64,000 nt of DNA from Wigglesworthia glossinidia (lineage in GTDB: Bacteria; Pseudomonadota; Gammaproteobacteria; Enterobacterales; Enterobacteriaceae). The position numbers and the translations under genes are program-made. Numbering within the stretch: the stretch's first letter is position 1; the number at the start of each line of letters is the position of its first letter. Below the pieces are notes generated by a model. It was not told the origin of the DNA, did not search any database, and saw only the letters and a program-made list of their open reading frames with translations. This document shows positions 36,902 through 47,948 of the stretch, piece after piece. The stretch is from positions 23,926 through 87,925 of the forward strand of contig JAVBJL010000008.1 in NCBI GenBank assembly GCA_030827005.1, written 5' to 3'.

Positions 36902-37978
36902 TTAAATGTTAAATAAAAATTCGATAATATCTCCATTTTTTATTAGGTATTTTTTTCCTTCTAATCGAACTTTTCCAAATTTTTTTGCTAATTGCATATC
37001 TTTATAATAAATAAAATCTTCAAAAGAAATTACTTTTGCTCGAATAAATCCTTTTTGAAAATCACTATGAATTTTACCTGATGCTTGCAACGCTGTAGTA
37101 TTATGATGAATTAACCATGAGCGAACTTCTTTTTTTCCTACAGTGAAAAAGTTATTTAAGTTTAATATTTTACATCCACAATTAATAATTTTTCCTAAAT
37201 CAGAATTTTCCAATATAGGTATTATTTCAATTTTAGACGATTCTTTTTTTAAAGAATTTATAAAAATATCTTCTGATTTAGCACATATTTTAAGTACAGG
37301 TATTTTAAAATTACTAAAATATTTTTTTATTTCATTTATATAGAAATTATTATTCAAATTATTTTTAGCAATATTCAAGATAAACATTTTTGGTTTTAAA
37401 CTTAAAAAGTTGCACTCAGAAATTATATTTTTATGTAAGTTTTGTATATTAAAATTTTTTTTTCTTAATAATTTTTCTAAAAAAGATTCTAAAATAATAA
37501 TAGAATTTTTATTATCATTATTTTTATTTTGTTTTTTTAAAAAAAGAATTTTTTCAGTACATCTGCTTATATCAGATAATACTAGTTCTGAATGTACAAT
37601 GTGAATCTCATTTAATATATCATTAATAATTTTAGAAGAGTCTGTTTTTTTTAAAAAACAACCCACTACGTGGCTGATTGCATCAACAGTACGAATTTGA
37701 CTTAAAAATTGATTTCCTAACCCGCATCCTTCGGATGCGCCTTTAACTAAACCTGCAATATCGATAAATTCAATATACTCGGGGATAATACTACTGGATT
37801 TTACAATATTTTGCAATTTAAATAGACGTATATCTGGTATGGGAGCTAGTGCAATATTTGGTTTTATTGTACAAAATGGAAAATTTTTAGCTGATGCTCG
37901 TGACTTGGTAAGCGCATTAAATAATGTAGATTTTCCAACATTAGGAAGCCCTATAATTCCAATTTTTAACCCCATCAC
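36902..37978 (-). CDS. ychF: Ribosome-binding ATPase YchF
   Basis: KIGIIGLPNVGKSTLFNALTKS, FIDIAGLVKGASEGCGLGNQFLSQIR; C-terminal TGS. Confidence 0.95.
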   Translation of the reverse strand: MMGLKIGIIGLPNVGKSTLFNALTKSRASAKNFPFCTIKPNIALAPIPDIRLFKLQNIVKSSSIIPEYIEFIDIAGLVKGASEGCGLGNQFLSQIRTVDAISHVVGCFLKKTDSSKIINDILNEIHIVHSELVLSDISRCTEKILFLKKQNKNNDNKNSIIILESFLEKLLRKKNFNIQNLHKNIISECNFLSLKPKMFILNIAKNNLNNNFYINEIKKYFSNFKIPVLKICAKSEDIFINSLKKESSKIEIIPILENSDLGKIINCGCKILNLNNFFTVGKKEVRSWLIHHNTTALQASGKIHSDFQKGFIRAKVISFEDFIYYKDMQLAKKFGKVRLEGKKYLIKNGDIIEFLFNI

Positions 37979-38021
37979 AGTATCCTCTTTATTAATTTTA
38001 TTATATTTTAATATTATAAAA

Positions 38022-38597
38022 TTAACTTTTATGTAAAATATTCATAGCGTGATATTGATTTTTTTTTATTAAAATATTAATACAATTAATAGATTTATTA
38101 ATTATTTGTTTTAATTGAAATAATTCTTGTACATTTAATTTGCTTAAAATATATCTTTTTATATCATAGTTTTTTTTAGGACGTCCAATTCCGATACGCA
38201 ATGTATGAAATAAAGATTTTTTTTCAATTAAATTTACTATACTTTTAATTCCATTATGACTGCTGTTTCTATGAAAAAATTTAAATCGAGCACAACCTAT
38301 TTTTAGATCTAATTCATCGTGAATAATTAGTAATTCTTGAGGATAAATTTTATAAAAAGTATAAAAATTATAAATTATTTCTCCGTTAATATTCATATAA
38401 TTATCTGGAATCATTAAGATTATATTATTTAGATCTATATTGATTTTTGCGTAATAGCAAGAAAAAAATTTATCTTTTTTTAAATTTTTATTATATTTTT
38501 TCGCTAAAGTATTAATGAATAGTTCTCCGATATTATGACGTGTATACGAGTATTTTGGTATCGGATTTGATAGTCCCACAATCATTTTTAATTTCAT
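38022..38597 (-). CDS. pth: Peptidyl-tRNA hydrolase
   Basis: MIVGLSNPIPKYSYTRHNIG; HDELDL; HNGIKSI. Confidence 0.94.
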   Translation of the reverse strand: MKLKMIVGLSNPIPKYSYTRHNIGELFINTLAKKYNKNLKKDKFFSCYYAKINIDLNNIILMIPDNYMNINGEIIYNFYTFYKIYPQELLIIHDELDLKIGCARFKFFHRNSSHNGIKSIVNLIEKKSLFHTLRIGIGRPKKNYDIKRYILSKLNVQELFQLKQIINKSINCINILIKKNQYHAMNILHKS

Positions 38598-38635
38598 AAA
38601 ACATCTTAAATTCTTATCTAAGAATTAACTTATTT

Positions 38636-39550
38636 TTATTCGTTAATGATATTTTGTATATATTTTGTTAATATTTTAGAAACTGTTAAAATTTTCATAT
38701 TTGGTAATATTTGTTTAAAGCTTGCATTTATTGGAATTGTATCGCATAAAATAAATTCATCAATAACGGATGATCGCATATTATCGAGTGCATTTCCAGA
38801 TAATACCGGGTGTGTAATATAGCATATAATTTTTGATGCTCCTTTATTTTTTAAATAATACGCAGATTTACATAAAGTTGATGCTGTATCAATAATATCA
38901 TCAATTATTATACAGATACGATTTTTTACATTTCCAATAATATTCGCCACTTTTGTTTGATTAACGTTAGGTCGATATTTTTCTATTACTGCAATATCTA
39001 TATTTTTCATAGCATTTGATATTTGTCTTGCACGATGTATGCCTCCAAAATCTGGAGCAACAACAACTGGATCCAAAAAATTTTTTTTCTTTATATCATT
39101 TAAAAATATTTTTTTAACAGGTATTGAATCAAATGTTATATCAAAAAATCCTTGTATTTGTTCAAAATGCACGTCAATAGTGACTATTTGATTAATTCCT
39201 GATGCAGATAAAAGATTTGCAATTAATTTTGCTGAGATTGGAACTGATTCTGAATTAATTCTGCGATCTTGTCTGGAATATCCAAAATACGGTATTATTG
39301 CAACAATTTTTTTAGCGGCAGCACGTTTTAGCGCGTCAGTAATTAATAGAAGCTCCATCAAATTTTCATTTACTGGAGTGCAGGTGGACTGGATGATACA
39401 TGCATTTTTCCCTCTTACGTTCTCATTGATTTTTATATTAATCTCTCCATCTTTAAAGCGATTAATAGATATTTTAGATAACGATATGTTAATTTTATTA
39501 GAAATTGAATTTGCTAATTCTAAGTTAGACGTTCCCGAAAAAATTTTCAT
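38636..39550 (-). CDS. prs: Ribose-phosphate pyrophosphokinase
   Basis: SGTSNLELANSI, RFKDGEINIKINENVRGK, PYFGYSRQDRR, EQIQGFFD, DDIIDTASTL (PRPP loop). Confidence 0.95.
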   Translation of the reverse strand: MKIFSGTSNLELANSISNKINISLSKISINRFKDGEINIKINENVRGKNACIIQSTCTPVNENLMELLLITDALKRAAAKKIVAIIPYFGYSRQDRRINSESVPISAKLIANLLSASGINQIVTIDVHFEQIQGFFDITFDSIPVKKIFLNDIKKKNFLDPVVVAPDFGGIHRARQISNAMKNIDIAVIEKYRPNVNQTKVANIIGNVKNRICIIIDDIIDTASTLCKSAYYLKNKGASKIICYITHPVLSGNALDNMRSSVIDEFILCDTIPINASFKQILPNMKILTVSKILTKYIQNIINE

Positions 39551-39617
39551 TTTAATATGGCAGTTGTTTAGCTTTATTTTTAATGTAGCGCTAAAATATA
39601 TTTATTTCAAGCAAAAA

Positions 39618-40529
39618 TCATACTCTAAATCGGTTGTTTAGCACTTTTCTTAATAAAGACATATTTGAGCTTTTGCTTATAAAAGCTCGTATATTTTTTG
39701 GTAATTTATATAAAATTTCTTGAGCATTTTTTTCAGAACAAAATTCTGCAAATATACATCCTCCTGTACCAGTCAGACGAAATTGTGCATATCTAGAATA
39801 TTTTTTAATTAAGTTATCCATAATAGAAAAATTTTTTTTTACTAAATTTTGAAAATCGTTAGTAAAAGGTTTTTTTAGATGTTGATTCAAAGTTTTTGGT
39901 AAACTATAATATCGCATAGAGAATTTATCAAACATTGATTTAGTGGAAATACTTATTGGAGGAACAATAATTAAATACCATTTTAATGGAAGATTTATTA
40001 AAGATAGTTTTTCACCGATACCTTCTGCAAATGCAGACTGTCCATATATAAAAGTAGGAACATCGGATCCAATTTTTAATCCTAAATTAGCTAATGTTTT
40101 TAAACTTAACCCACACTTCCAATGAAAATTTAAAGCAAGCAATGTTGTTGCAGCATTTGATGATCCTCCTCCTAAACCACTACCTATAGGAATATTTTTT
40201 TTGATAAAAATATTTGCACCGAAAACTTTTTGATTTTTATATTTTTGTAAAAAATTTTGTAATAACTTAGCAGACCGTATAATTAGATTATCTTCATAAT
40301 GTATGCCTTGAATAGAATTTATTAATGTTATTTTTTTGTTTAATGTAGAATTAATAACTAGAATATCACTATATTCAAGGAATCTAAATACAGTTTGAAT
40401 ATAATGGTATCCGTCAAAACGACGACCTATGACGGATAAAAATAAATTTATTTTTGCAGGTGAAGGCCAATAATATTTTACATGATCCAGTGATGAATTT
40501 TTATATTTAAAAAAATATTTTTGTGACAT
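39618..40529 (-). CDS. ispE: 4-diphosphocytidyl-2-C-methyl-D-erythritol kinase
   Basis: WPSPAKINLFLSVIGRRFDGYH; IPIGSGLGGGSSNAATTLLALN; N-terminal ~20 aa extension overlaps lolB. Confidence 0.95.
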   Translation of the reverse strand: MSQKYFFKYKNSSLDHVKYYWPSPAKINLFLSVIGRRFDGYHYIQTVFRFLEYSDILVINSTLNKKITLINSIQGIHYEDNLIIRSAKLLQNFLQKYKNQKVFGANIFIKKNIPIGSGLGGGSSNAATTLLALNFHWKCGLSLKTLANLGLKIGSDVPTFIYGQSAFAEGIGEKLSLINLPLKWYLIIVPPISISTKSMFDKFSMRYYSLPKTLNQHLKKPFTNDFQNLVKKNFSIMDNLIKKYSRYAQFRLTGTGGCIFAEFCSEKNAQEILYKLPKNIRAFISKSSNMSLLRKVLNNRFRV

Positions 40530-41088
40530 AATTTTATTTTTTTTGGAAAAATCATGGGTTCATTATAATATTGTATATAATGAATTCTCCATATCTTACC
40601 TAAAACTATATATTTTGCGCTATCTAAGTATCCATATTGATTGTATTTTTTATCAAATATATTTTTTGGAATACCCAAAATTAAGTTATGAATATTATTT
40701 AATGGAATTGAATATCCAAAAATGTTTTTGATTATACTATCTAAATCATGACTAAAATAACGTTTTTCTTGATTATAAATCATTTCTACATAATTTGGAT
40801 GAATATTTAATATTACTTCAACGCTGCTAAATATATGACGTAGTATTAACTGGTAATGTGTATGATTTTTTTTTATTAAAGTAAAATATAAATTTAATTT
40901 ATCTTGTTCAGAATTAAAAAAAAACTACCGTATATACGATAATAGGAATTATGAGAAATTTGATTTAAATTTTTTTGTAAATTTTTTAAATTATTATGAT
41001 TTAAACTATCATGTTTGTATGTGGAACATCCAGAAAATAAAATACTTAAAAATAAAAAAAAATATGAAATTTGACGATAATATAACAT
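40478..41088 (-). CDS. lolB: Outer membrane lipoprotein receptor LolB, single frameshift in a poly(A) tract (candidate slippage-rescued gene or pseudogene)
   Basis: Two ORFs in different frames (MLYYRQ...SGCSTYKH...YRIYGSFF and FNSEQDKLNLYFTLIKKNHTHYQLILRHIFSS...IPLNNIHNLILGIP...IKIHHWIM) join at the 9-A run 40916-40924 (+ strand) into a ~205-aa LolB-like protein; between ispE and hemA as expected. Confidence 0.87.
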
Positions 41089-41234
41089 AAACTTTCCTGT
41101 ATTAAATTTATTTTCAATTTTAACAATATTAAAAATAATAATATAATTATATTATGACAATAAAAATATTAAAATAAAAAAATTATATTTTGAAAAAAAT
41201 TAATATATCGTTTAATTAATAAAATAAAAAATTT

Positions 41235-42494
41235 ATGAAATTACTTGTACTAGGTATAAGTTATAAAACTGCGCCAATATCTTTAAGAGAAAAAATGATA
41301 TTTTCTACTAAACACTTAGATATTTCATTAAATGATTTACTAAAAAAATCAAATATGAGAGGAGGGATTATAGTTTCGACATGTAATCGTATAGAAATTT
41401 ATCTAAGTGTAAAAACATTAAATAATTTAAAAAAAATTTTAATATACTGGCTATATAAGTTTTATAAAATTAAATTCAAATTAATACGTCATAATACTTA
41501 CTATTATTCAGATATTTATGCTATCAGACATTTAATGCGTGTAGTAAGTGGATTAGATTCTATGAATCTAGGGGAATCACAAATAATTAGTCAAGTAAAA
41601 TCTGCATTTTTTAAATCATTACAAAAAAAACATTTATCAGTAGATTTGCAGAAATTATTTGAAAAATCATTTTCTGTATCAAAAAAAATTAGAACAGAAA
41701 CTAAAATAGGATCATATTCAATATCAATATCCCATGCAATATATTTATTATTAAAAAATAAATTAAAATGTTTATCAGAAATTAAAATCCTATTAATAGG
41801 TTCTGGAAAAATTAATACGTTAGTAGCAAAAAATCTGCATCAATACAAAATAAAAAAAATTTTTATTGCAAATCGTACATTGAAAAATGCAAAAAATTTA
41901 GCTTTAAAAGTTAATGGATCTGCTATTCAATTAAAAAATATTATAAAATATTTAAATAAAATTAATGTTGTTATTGCATCGACATCTAGTAAAAAACCAA
42001 TATTACACGTTGAAACTGTAAAACGTATTTTAAAAAAAAGTAATAAAATAATACTTTTTATCGATCTTTCTATTCCCAGAAACATACATCCGAATATAGG
42101 CAATTTACCCGGAGTAGATTTATATATTTTAGAAGATTTAAAAGTTGTTTTAAATAAAAATTTAGAAAAAAGAAAAAAAGCAGCATTATTAGCGGAAAAT
42201 ATTATAAAAGAAGAAAGTAAAAAATTATTGGTATGGCTAGAAGGTTATTCTAAAATTAGCATTTTACAAGAATATAGACATCAAATCGAACAAGTAAAGA
42301 AATTATATGAAAAACGTGCTTTAATGGAATTAAAACTCGGTGTAAATCCCGAAATTATTATTAAAAAAATTATTTATACACTCACTAATCGATTGATGCA
42401 TAATTCTACAAAATTATTGTATAATACAGTATTTTCCAATAAAAATGACGTTTTAAAACGTTTATACAATCATTTAAAATTAAATATTAATTAA
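41235..42494 (+). CDS. hemA: Glutamyl-tRNA reductase
   Basis: LGISYKTAPISLREKM, STCNRIEIYL, GLDSMNLGESQIISQVK. Confidence 0.96.
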   Translation: MKLLVLGISYKTAPISLREKMIFSTKHLDISLNDLLKKSNMRGGIIVSTCNRIEIYLSVKTLNNLKKILIYWLYKFYKIKFKLIRHNTYYYSDIYAIRHLMRVVSGLDSMNLGESQIISQVKSAFFKSLQKKHLSVDLQKLFEKSFSVSKKIRTETKIGSYSISISHAIYLLLKNKLKCLSEIKILLIGSGKINTLVAKNLHQYKIKKIFIANRTLKNAKNLALKVNGSAIQLKNIIKYLNKINVVIASTSSKKPILHVETVKRILKKSNKIILFIDLSIPRNIHPNIGNLPGVDLYILEDLKVVLNKNLEKRKKAALLAENIIKEESKKLLVWLEGYSKISILQEYRHQIEQVKKLYEKRALMELKLGVNPEIIIKKIIYTLTNRLMHNSTKLLYNTVFSNKNDVLKRLYNHLKLNIN

Positions 42495-42536
42495 AAAAAA
42501 TAGAAAATTTATTTATAACTGAAATGTGAATTTAAA

Positions 42537-43640
42537 ATGCATCAATTGATAATTGTGAAATTAGAAAATTTAAGCAATAGATATAAAGAACTCAATAAAA
42601 TTTTAAGTAATTCGAATGTGATTACAGATAAAAGTAAATTTTTATCTTTATCAAAAGAACACTCGCGATTAAGTATATTAGAATATTATTTTAATTCCTG
42701 GAAAAAATTAAATCGAGAAAAAATTTCATTGAAATCTATGTTGTCAGATACAGAAATTCATGATCTCGTACAAGATGAGCTAAATGTAATTCATATAAAA
42801 ATTAAAAAAATAGAGGAAAAAATTATTTTATTTTTGATGCCTCAAGATTTTTCAAATAAATATAACTGTTTTTTAGAAATTAGAGCTGGAACTGGAGGAG
42901 GAGAAGCAGCTTTATTTGTTAAAGACTTATGTCGTATGTATATAAAATTTTCTGAATTCCAATCTTGGAAAATAAAAATTATTCATTCTAGTCATTCAGA
43001 ACATAAAGGATATAAAGAAGTTATTATTAAAATATGCAATAAAAAAGCATATTCAAAATTAAAATTTGAGTCAGGAGGTCATCGTGTACAAAGAATACCT
43101 GCCACAGAATCACAAGGTCGAGTGCACACTTCTACATGTACAGTGGCGGTTATGCCAGAAATGTCAGAATTAAAATTACCTAAAATCAAATCATCTGATT
43201 TAAGAATTGATACATTTCGTTCTTCTGGAGCAGGAGGACAACATATTAATACTACAGATTCAGCAATTCGCATTACACATGTTCCAACTAATACAGTTGT
43301 AGAATGTCAAGATGAAAGATCGCAACATAAAAATAAATCAAAAGCAATGTCTGTATTATTAGCTCGGTTACAAACGAATTTATTAAAAAATAGAAAAAAA
43401 AGTGAATCTAAAATACGGCGCAATTTATTAGGATCTGGTGATAGATCAGATCGTATTCGTACTTATAATTTTACTCAAGGTAGAATTACCGATCATCGAT
43501 TAAATCTGACAATATACAAATTAGATGAGATCATGGAAGGTAATTTAGATTTAATACTCGATCCTATTTTAAAAAAATATCGCCTTAAAGATATTGAAAA
43601 ATTTTTACAAAAACAAAATAAATATGGTAACGTGGAATAG
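42537..43640 (+). CDS. prfA: Peptide chain release factor 1
   Basis: 367 aa; [21 protein letters not shown] (GGQ); [26 protein letters not shown]. Confidence 0.97.
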   Translation: MHQLIIVKLENLSNRYKELNKILSNSNVITDKSKFLSLSKEHSRLSILEYYFNSWKKLNREKISLKSMLSDTEIHDLVQDELNVIHIKIKKIEEKIILFLMPQDFSNKYNCFLEIRAGTGGGEAALFVKDLCRMYIKFSEFQSWKIKIIHSSHSEHKGYKEVIIKICNKKAYSKLKFESGGHRVQRIPATESQGRVHTSTCTVAVMPEMSELKLPKIKSSDLRIDTFRSSGAGGQHINTTDSAIRITHVPTNTVVECQDERSQHKNKSKAMSVLLARLQTNLLKNRKKSESKIRRNLLGSGDRSDRIRTYNFTQGRITDHRLNLTIYKLDEIMEGNLDLILDPILKKYRLKDIEKFLQKQNKYGNVE

Positions 43641-44469
43641 TTGGATACAAAAAGCCACCAAAATATTACGTGCGTCTAAAAAAATTGCACCAGAAATTGA
43701 AGCAGAAATCTTATTACAATACGTATTAGGTATTGATCGAGCAAAGATGATTGCTTATGAAAAAAATCACTTAACATGTACTCAGTACAATTTTTTGAAT
43801 ATTTTGTTATCTAGAAGAAAATTAGGAGAACCCATAGCATATTTAATAAATAATCGTGAATTTTGGTCTATAAATTTATATATTAGATCCGGTATTTTTA
43901 TTCCAAGATCAGATACTGAATGTTTGGTAAAATTAGCTTTGTCGGTTCCGTTATCAAAAAAAGCTAACGTCTTAGATCTTGGAAGCGGCAGCGGAGCAAT
44001 CTCATTGGCACTTGGATTAGAAAGACCCACATGGAAAATTACTGGAATCGATAAAAGTAGTAAAGCTATTAAAATTTCTAAAAAAAATTCTGATAAATTA
44101 AAAGTAAAAAATGTTTTTTTTAAAAAAGAAAGTTGGAAAAAGTTACAAAAAACTGTATATTACTCAATGATTGTTAGCAATCCTCCATACATTGCAAGTC
44201 AAGATCCCCACTTGCTTATAGGAGATTTAAAATTTGAACCAAAATCTGCACTTATTTCCGGTAAAGATGGACTACAAGATATAAAAATAATTTGTAAAAT
44301 ATCCAAAAATCATCTAAAAAATCATGGATGGTTACTAATAGAACACGGTTTTCAACAAGCATATGAAGTACGTAAAATATTATTAACGGAAGGATACAGC
44401 CTCATTCGTACCCACATGGATTACGGAGGAAATGATCGTGTAACCCAAGCTGCGTGGATTTACATTTGA
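43624..44469 (+). CDS. prmC: Release factor glutamine methyltransferase
   Basis: NPPY motif in [28 protein letters not shown]; start at 43624 favoured over ORF start 43594; overlaps prfA by 17 nt. Confidence 0.94.
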   Translation: MVTWNSWIQKATKILRASKKIAPEIEAEILLQYVLGIDRAKMIAYEKNHLTCTQYNFLNILLSRRKLGEPIAYLINNREFWSINLYIRSGIFIPRSDTECLVKLALSVPLSKKANVLDLGSGSGAISLALGLERPTWKITGIDKSSKAIKISKKNSDKLKVKNVFFKKESWKKLQKTVYYSMIVSNPPYIASQDPHLLIGDLKFEPKSALISGKDGLQDIKIICKISKNHLKNHGWLLIEHGFQQAYEVRKILLTEGYSLIRTHMDYGGNDRVTQAAWIYI

Positions 44470-44550
44470 TAATACTTCTTTATAGAAATTTAATAATCTG
44501 GTTAATTTGTATTAAAATACTAAAAATAAAATTAAAATAAGATCAAAATT

Positions 44551-45408
44551 TTGAATATAAATAACAGCATAACAATTTCGTTACAAGATATAAAAATATC
44601 GAACCATCTTCCGATAGTTATTTTTGGAGGAGTAAATGTTTTAGAAGATTACAGTACTACTAAGTATATCTGTAAACATTTTGTAAAAATAACAAAAAAA
44701 TTAAATATGCCATTTATTTTTAAAGCGTCTTTTGATAAAGCTAATCGATCTTCGATACATTCTTATCGCGGTCCCGGTTTAGAAAAAAGCATAGAGATTT
44801 TCTCTAAAATCAAGTCAAAATTCAATGTAAAAATCATTACGGATATACATGCACCAGAACAAGCTAAAGATATAGCAAAAATAGTAGATATCATTCAAAT
44901 TCCAGCATTTTTGGCTCGACAAACTGATTTAATTGAATCAGCTGCAAAAACAAATAAAATAATCAACATAAAAAAGCCACAATTTCTCTCTCCAGAACAA
45001 ACATACTACATTGTAGAAAAACTAATTAAATCGGGAAATTCAAAAATAATTTTATGTGAACGTGGAACTATGTTTGGATATAATAATTTAATTGTAGACA
45101 TGCTAGGATTAAATATTATGAAACAAGTATCTGGAGGACTTCCGGTGATGTTAGATGTAACACACGCACTACAAATGCGAAATAATTTTAGCCCAATATC
45201 TAGCGGAAAAATTTCGCAAATCAACGTACTCGCACGTGCAGGAGTGGCTGTAGGTATTGCCGGGTTATTAATTGAAGCACATCCAGATCCAAAAAATGCT
45301 CGATGTGACGGTCCCTGTGCATTACCACTTCAATCTCTTGAATCTGTTTTAAAAGAAGTTAAGTGTATGGATGAGGTAACTAAATCTATATTGTACAACC
45401 AAAATTAA
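44551..45408 (+). CDS. kdsA: 3-deoxy-8-phosphooctulonate synthase
   Basis: [52 protein letters not shown]. Confidence 0.97.
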   Translation: MNINNSITISLQDIKISNHLPIVIFGGVNVLEDYSTTKYICKHFVKITKKLNMPFIFKASFDKANRSSIHSYRGPGLEKSIEIFSKIKSKFNVKIITDIHAPEQAKDIAKIVDIIQIPAFLARQTDLIESAAKTNKIINIKKPQFLSPEQTYYIVEKLIKSGNSKIILCERGTMFGYNNLIVDMLGLNIMKQVSGGLPVMLDVTHALQMRNNFSPISSGKISQINVLARAGVAVGIAGLLIEAHPDPKNARCDGPCALPLQSLESVLKEVKCMDEVTKSILYNQN

Positions 45409-45459
45409 AAAAATATTTCTATTTAACTATTATTTTAAAAATTCAGATTCCGTTAGATT

Positions 45460-46263
45460 ATGAGTAATCAATCAAAAATTATAAGAAACTTCAAAGTCCA
45501 ATCTGATTTTAATGCTAAATTAGCATTTAAAAAAATTAAATTTTTTTTAATCTCATATTTAAAAAAATTTACTGAACTAAAAACTCTAGTAGTTGGAATT
45601 AGCGGAGGTCAAGATTCTACATTAACAGGAAAAATTTGCCAAGAAGTAATTAATGATTTAAAACAATACGATTTATTAGATTATCAATGTATCGCAGTTC
45701 GACTACCATATGGTATTCAGTACGATGAAGATGACTGTAAATTAGCCATAAATTTTATTAAACCTGATCGAATAATAAATATTGACATCAAACCTATCGT
45801 AGAATCCAGTATTATTACTTTACAAAAATCTGGAATTCATATGACTGATCACTTAAAAGGAAATGAAAAATCAAGAGAACGAATAAAAATACAATATAGC
45901 ATTGCAGGATCTACCTCAGGCTTAGTAGTTGGCACATGTAATGCATCTGAAGCAATAACTGGATTTTTCACAAAATATGGTGATTCGTCTTCTGATATCG
46001 CCCCTATATTACATTTAAATAAACGACAAGGAAAAAAAATGTTACAATATTTAAATTGTCCTCAGCGTTTATATTTAAAACAACCTAGTGCCGATTTAAA
46101 CGAAAATTATCCAGGATATCCCGATGAATCTATTTTAAAAGTCAGTTATGATATGATCGATGATTATTTAGAAGGCAAACTACTTGATAAAAAAATAGCT
46201 AAAATTATTGAAAATTTATATTATAAAAATCAGCACAAACGTAATTCTCCAATATGCATGTAA
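45460..46263 (+). CDS. nadE: NH3-dependent NAD+ synthetase
   Basis: VVGISGGQDSTLTGK; GNEKSRERIKIQYSIAG; FFTKYGDSSSDIAP. Confidence 0.96.
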   Translation: MSNQSKIIRNFKVQSDFNAKLAFKKIKFFLISYLKKFTELKTLVVGISGGQDSTLTGKICQEVINDLKQYDLLDYQCIAVRLPYGIQYDEDDCKLAINFIKPDRIINIDIKPIVESSIITLQKSGIHMTDHLKGNEKSRERIKIQYSIAGSTSGLVVGTCNASEAITGFFTKYGDSSSDIAPILHLNKRQGKKMLQYLNCPQRLYLKQPSADLNENYPGYPDESILKVSYDMIDDYLEGKLLDKKIAKIIENLYYKNQHKRNSPICM

Positions 46264-46330
46264 AAATTTAAATTTCTAATATATATGGAAACTATCTTCT
46301 AATAAATATTTATATTTTAAAGGAAAAATT

Positions 46331-47713
46331 ATGTCAGATTTTAGAACAGAAGAAGATATTTTTGGTAAAATTTTTATATCTAAAGAAATTTTATGGGGTG
46401 TGCATACACAAAGATCTCTGAAAAATTTTAATATTTCTACAGAAACCATGCCGCACGAATTTATTTACGCTTTAGCACAAGTGAAATATGCTGCTACACA
46501 AACTAATAAAGAATTAAATTTATTAGATACGAAAAAAGCAAATGCGATTTTGCAAGCAATTGAAGAGATACTATCCGGTAAGCACATAAATAGTTTTCCA
46601 TTAAAAATTTGGCAAACCGGATCAGGAACGCAAACAAATATGAATATTAATGAAGTAATTGCAAATCGTGCCATAAAAATTCTAGGGGGTAATTATGGAG
46701 ATTATTCCATAATACATCCGAATGATCATGTTAATAAAAGTCAAAGCTCTAATGATGTGTTTCCAACTTCTATGCATATTGCTGCAACTATAGCTTTAAA
46801 AAATAGATTATTACCAAACATTCTAAATTTAGTTGATATCTTTTCACAAAAATCAATTAAATTTGATAAGATTATTAAAATTGGGCGTACTCATTTACAA
46901 GACGCAGTTCCTTTAACGTTAGGACAAGAAATATCTGCTTGGAAATATATGTTACAAAAAAATATTTGTCACATTAACGACACTATTTCACATTTATCTG
47001 AAATTGCACTAGGAGGTACTGCAGTAGGAACCGGATTAAATTCTCATAAATTATATCCAGAAAAAACAGCCAATATTTTATCAAAATTAACCGGACATAA
47101 TTTTGTTACTTCGCCTAATAAATTTGAGGCCTTAAGTACATGCGACGCATTAGTACATGCACATGGCGCACTAAAAGGTTTAGCAGTATCTTTAATGAAA
47201 ATCGCCAATGATATTCGATGGTTATCTTCTGGTCCAAGATGTGGCATTGGAGAGATTTTTATTCCAGAAAACGAACCAGGAAGTTCTATCATGCCAGGAA
47301 AAGTTAATCCTACACAATGTGAATCTATTACAATGATATGTTGTCAAGTGTTTGGTAATGATACTTCAATAATTTCCGGAGGTTCTTCTGGAAATTTTCA
47401 ATTAAATGTTTTTCGTCCAATGATTATTTATAATTTTTTACAATCAGTAAGAATATTGTCAGATGGAATACTGAGTTTCAATAAAAACTGTGCGGCAGGA
47501 ATACGACCTAATCAAAAAAGAATTGATAAATTTTTAAAAAAATCATTAATGTTGGTAACCACATTAACTCCATATATTGGATATGATAAATCTTCTAAAA
47601 TTGCGAAATTAGCATATAAAAAAAATATTACTTTAAAAGAAGCTTGTATGAAATTGGAATATTTATCAGAAAATGAATTTGAAAAATTAGTATGTCCAAA
47701 AAATATGATTTAA
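46331..47713 (+). CDS. fumC: Fumarate hydratase class II
   Basis: TGSGTQTNMNINEVIANRA; GSSIMPGKVNPTQCESITM. Confidence 0.97.
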   Translation: MSDFRTEEDIFGKIFISKEILWGVHTQRSLKNFNISTETMPHEFIYALAQVKYAATQTNKELNLLDTKKANAILQAIEEILSGKHINSFPLKIWQTGSGTQTNMNINEVIANRAIKILGGNYGDYSIIHPNDHVNKSQSSNDVFPTSMHIAATIALKNRLLPNILNLVDIFSQKSIKFDKIIKIGRTHLQDAVPLTLGQEISAWKYMLQKNICHINDTISHLSEIALGGTAVGTGLNSHKLYPEKTANILSKLTGHNFVTSPNKFEALSTCDALVHAHGALKGLAVSLMKIANDIRWLSSGPRCGIGEIFIPENEPGSSIMPGKVNPTQCESITMICCQVFGNDTSIISGGSSGNFQLNVFRPMIIYNFLQSVRILSDGILSFNKNCAAGIRPNQKRIDKFLKKSLMLVTTLTPYIGYDKSSKIAKLAYKKNITLKEACMKLEYLSENEFEKLVCPKNMI

Positions 47714-47948
47714 AATAAAAAATTAAATTTATGTTTTAATAAAAATTAAAATGTATAAATTCATCTAATTAATTTATATCAAAATAATATATAAAAAATA
47801 TTATTATGTACTCCAGTAAAGTATTACTTTTTATACATTACTTAAAATTCTACTTAATTTCAAAAATTTAAATAGAAAATTTAATTTTACAAAAAAAAAA
47901 TATAGTTTAAACTTTTAATATAAAATTTAAAATCTAATAATAGATAAT

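Noticed and set aside
38636-39550. prs PRPP-loop DDIIDTAST instead of enteric DDMIDTGGT as a sign of horizontal transfer
   Set aside because: Ala variants of this loop occur in other bacteria; without a phylogeny this is not enough to claim transfer
40543-40731. 62-aa plus-strand ORF opposite lolB
   Set aside because: Antisense to the LolB C-terminal half; the LolB reading is clearly better supported
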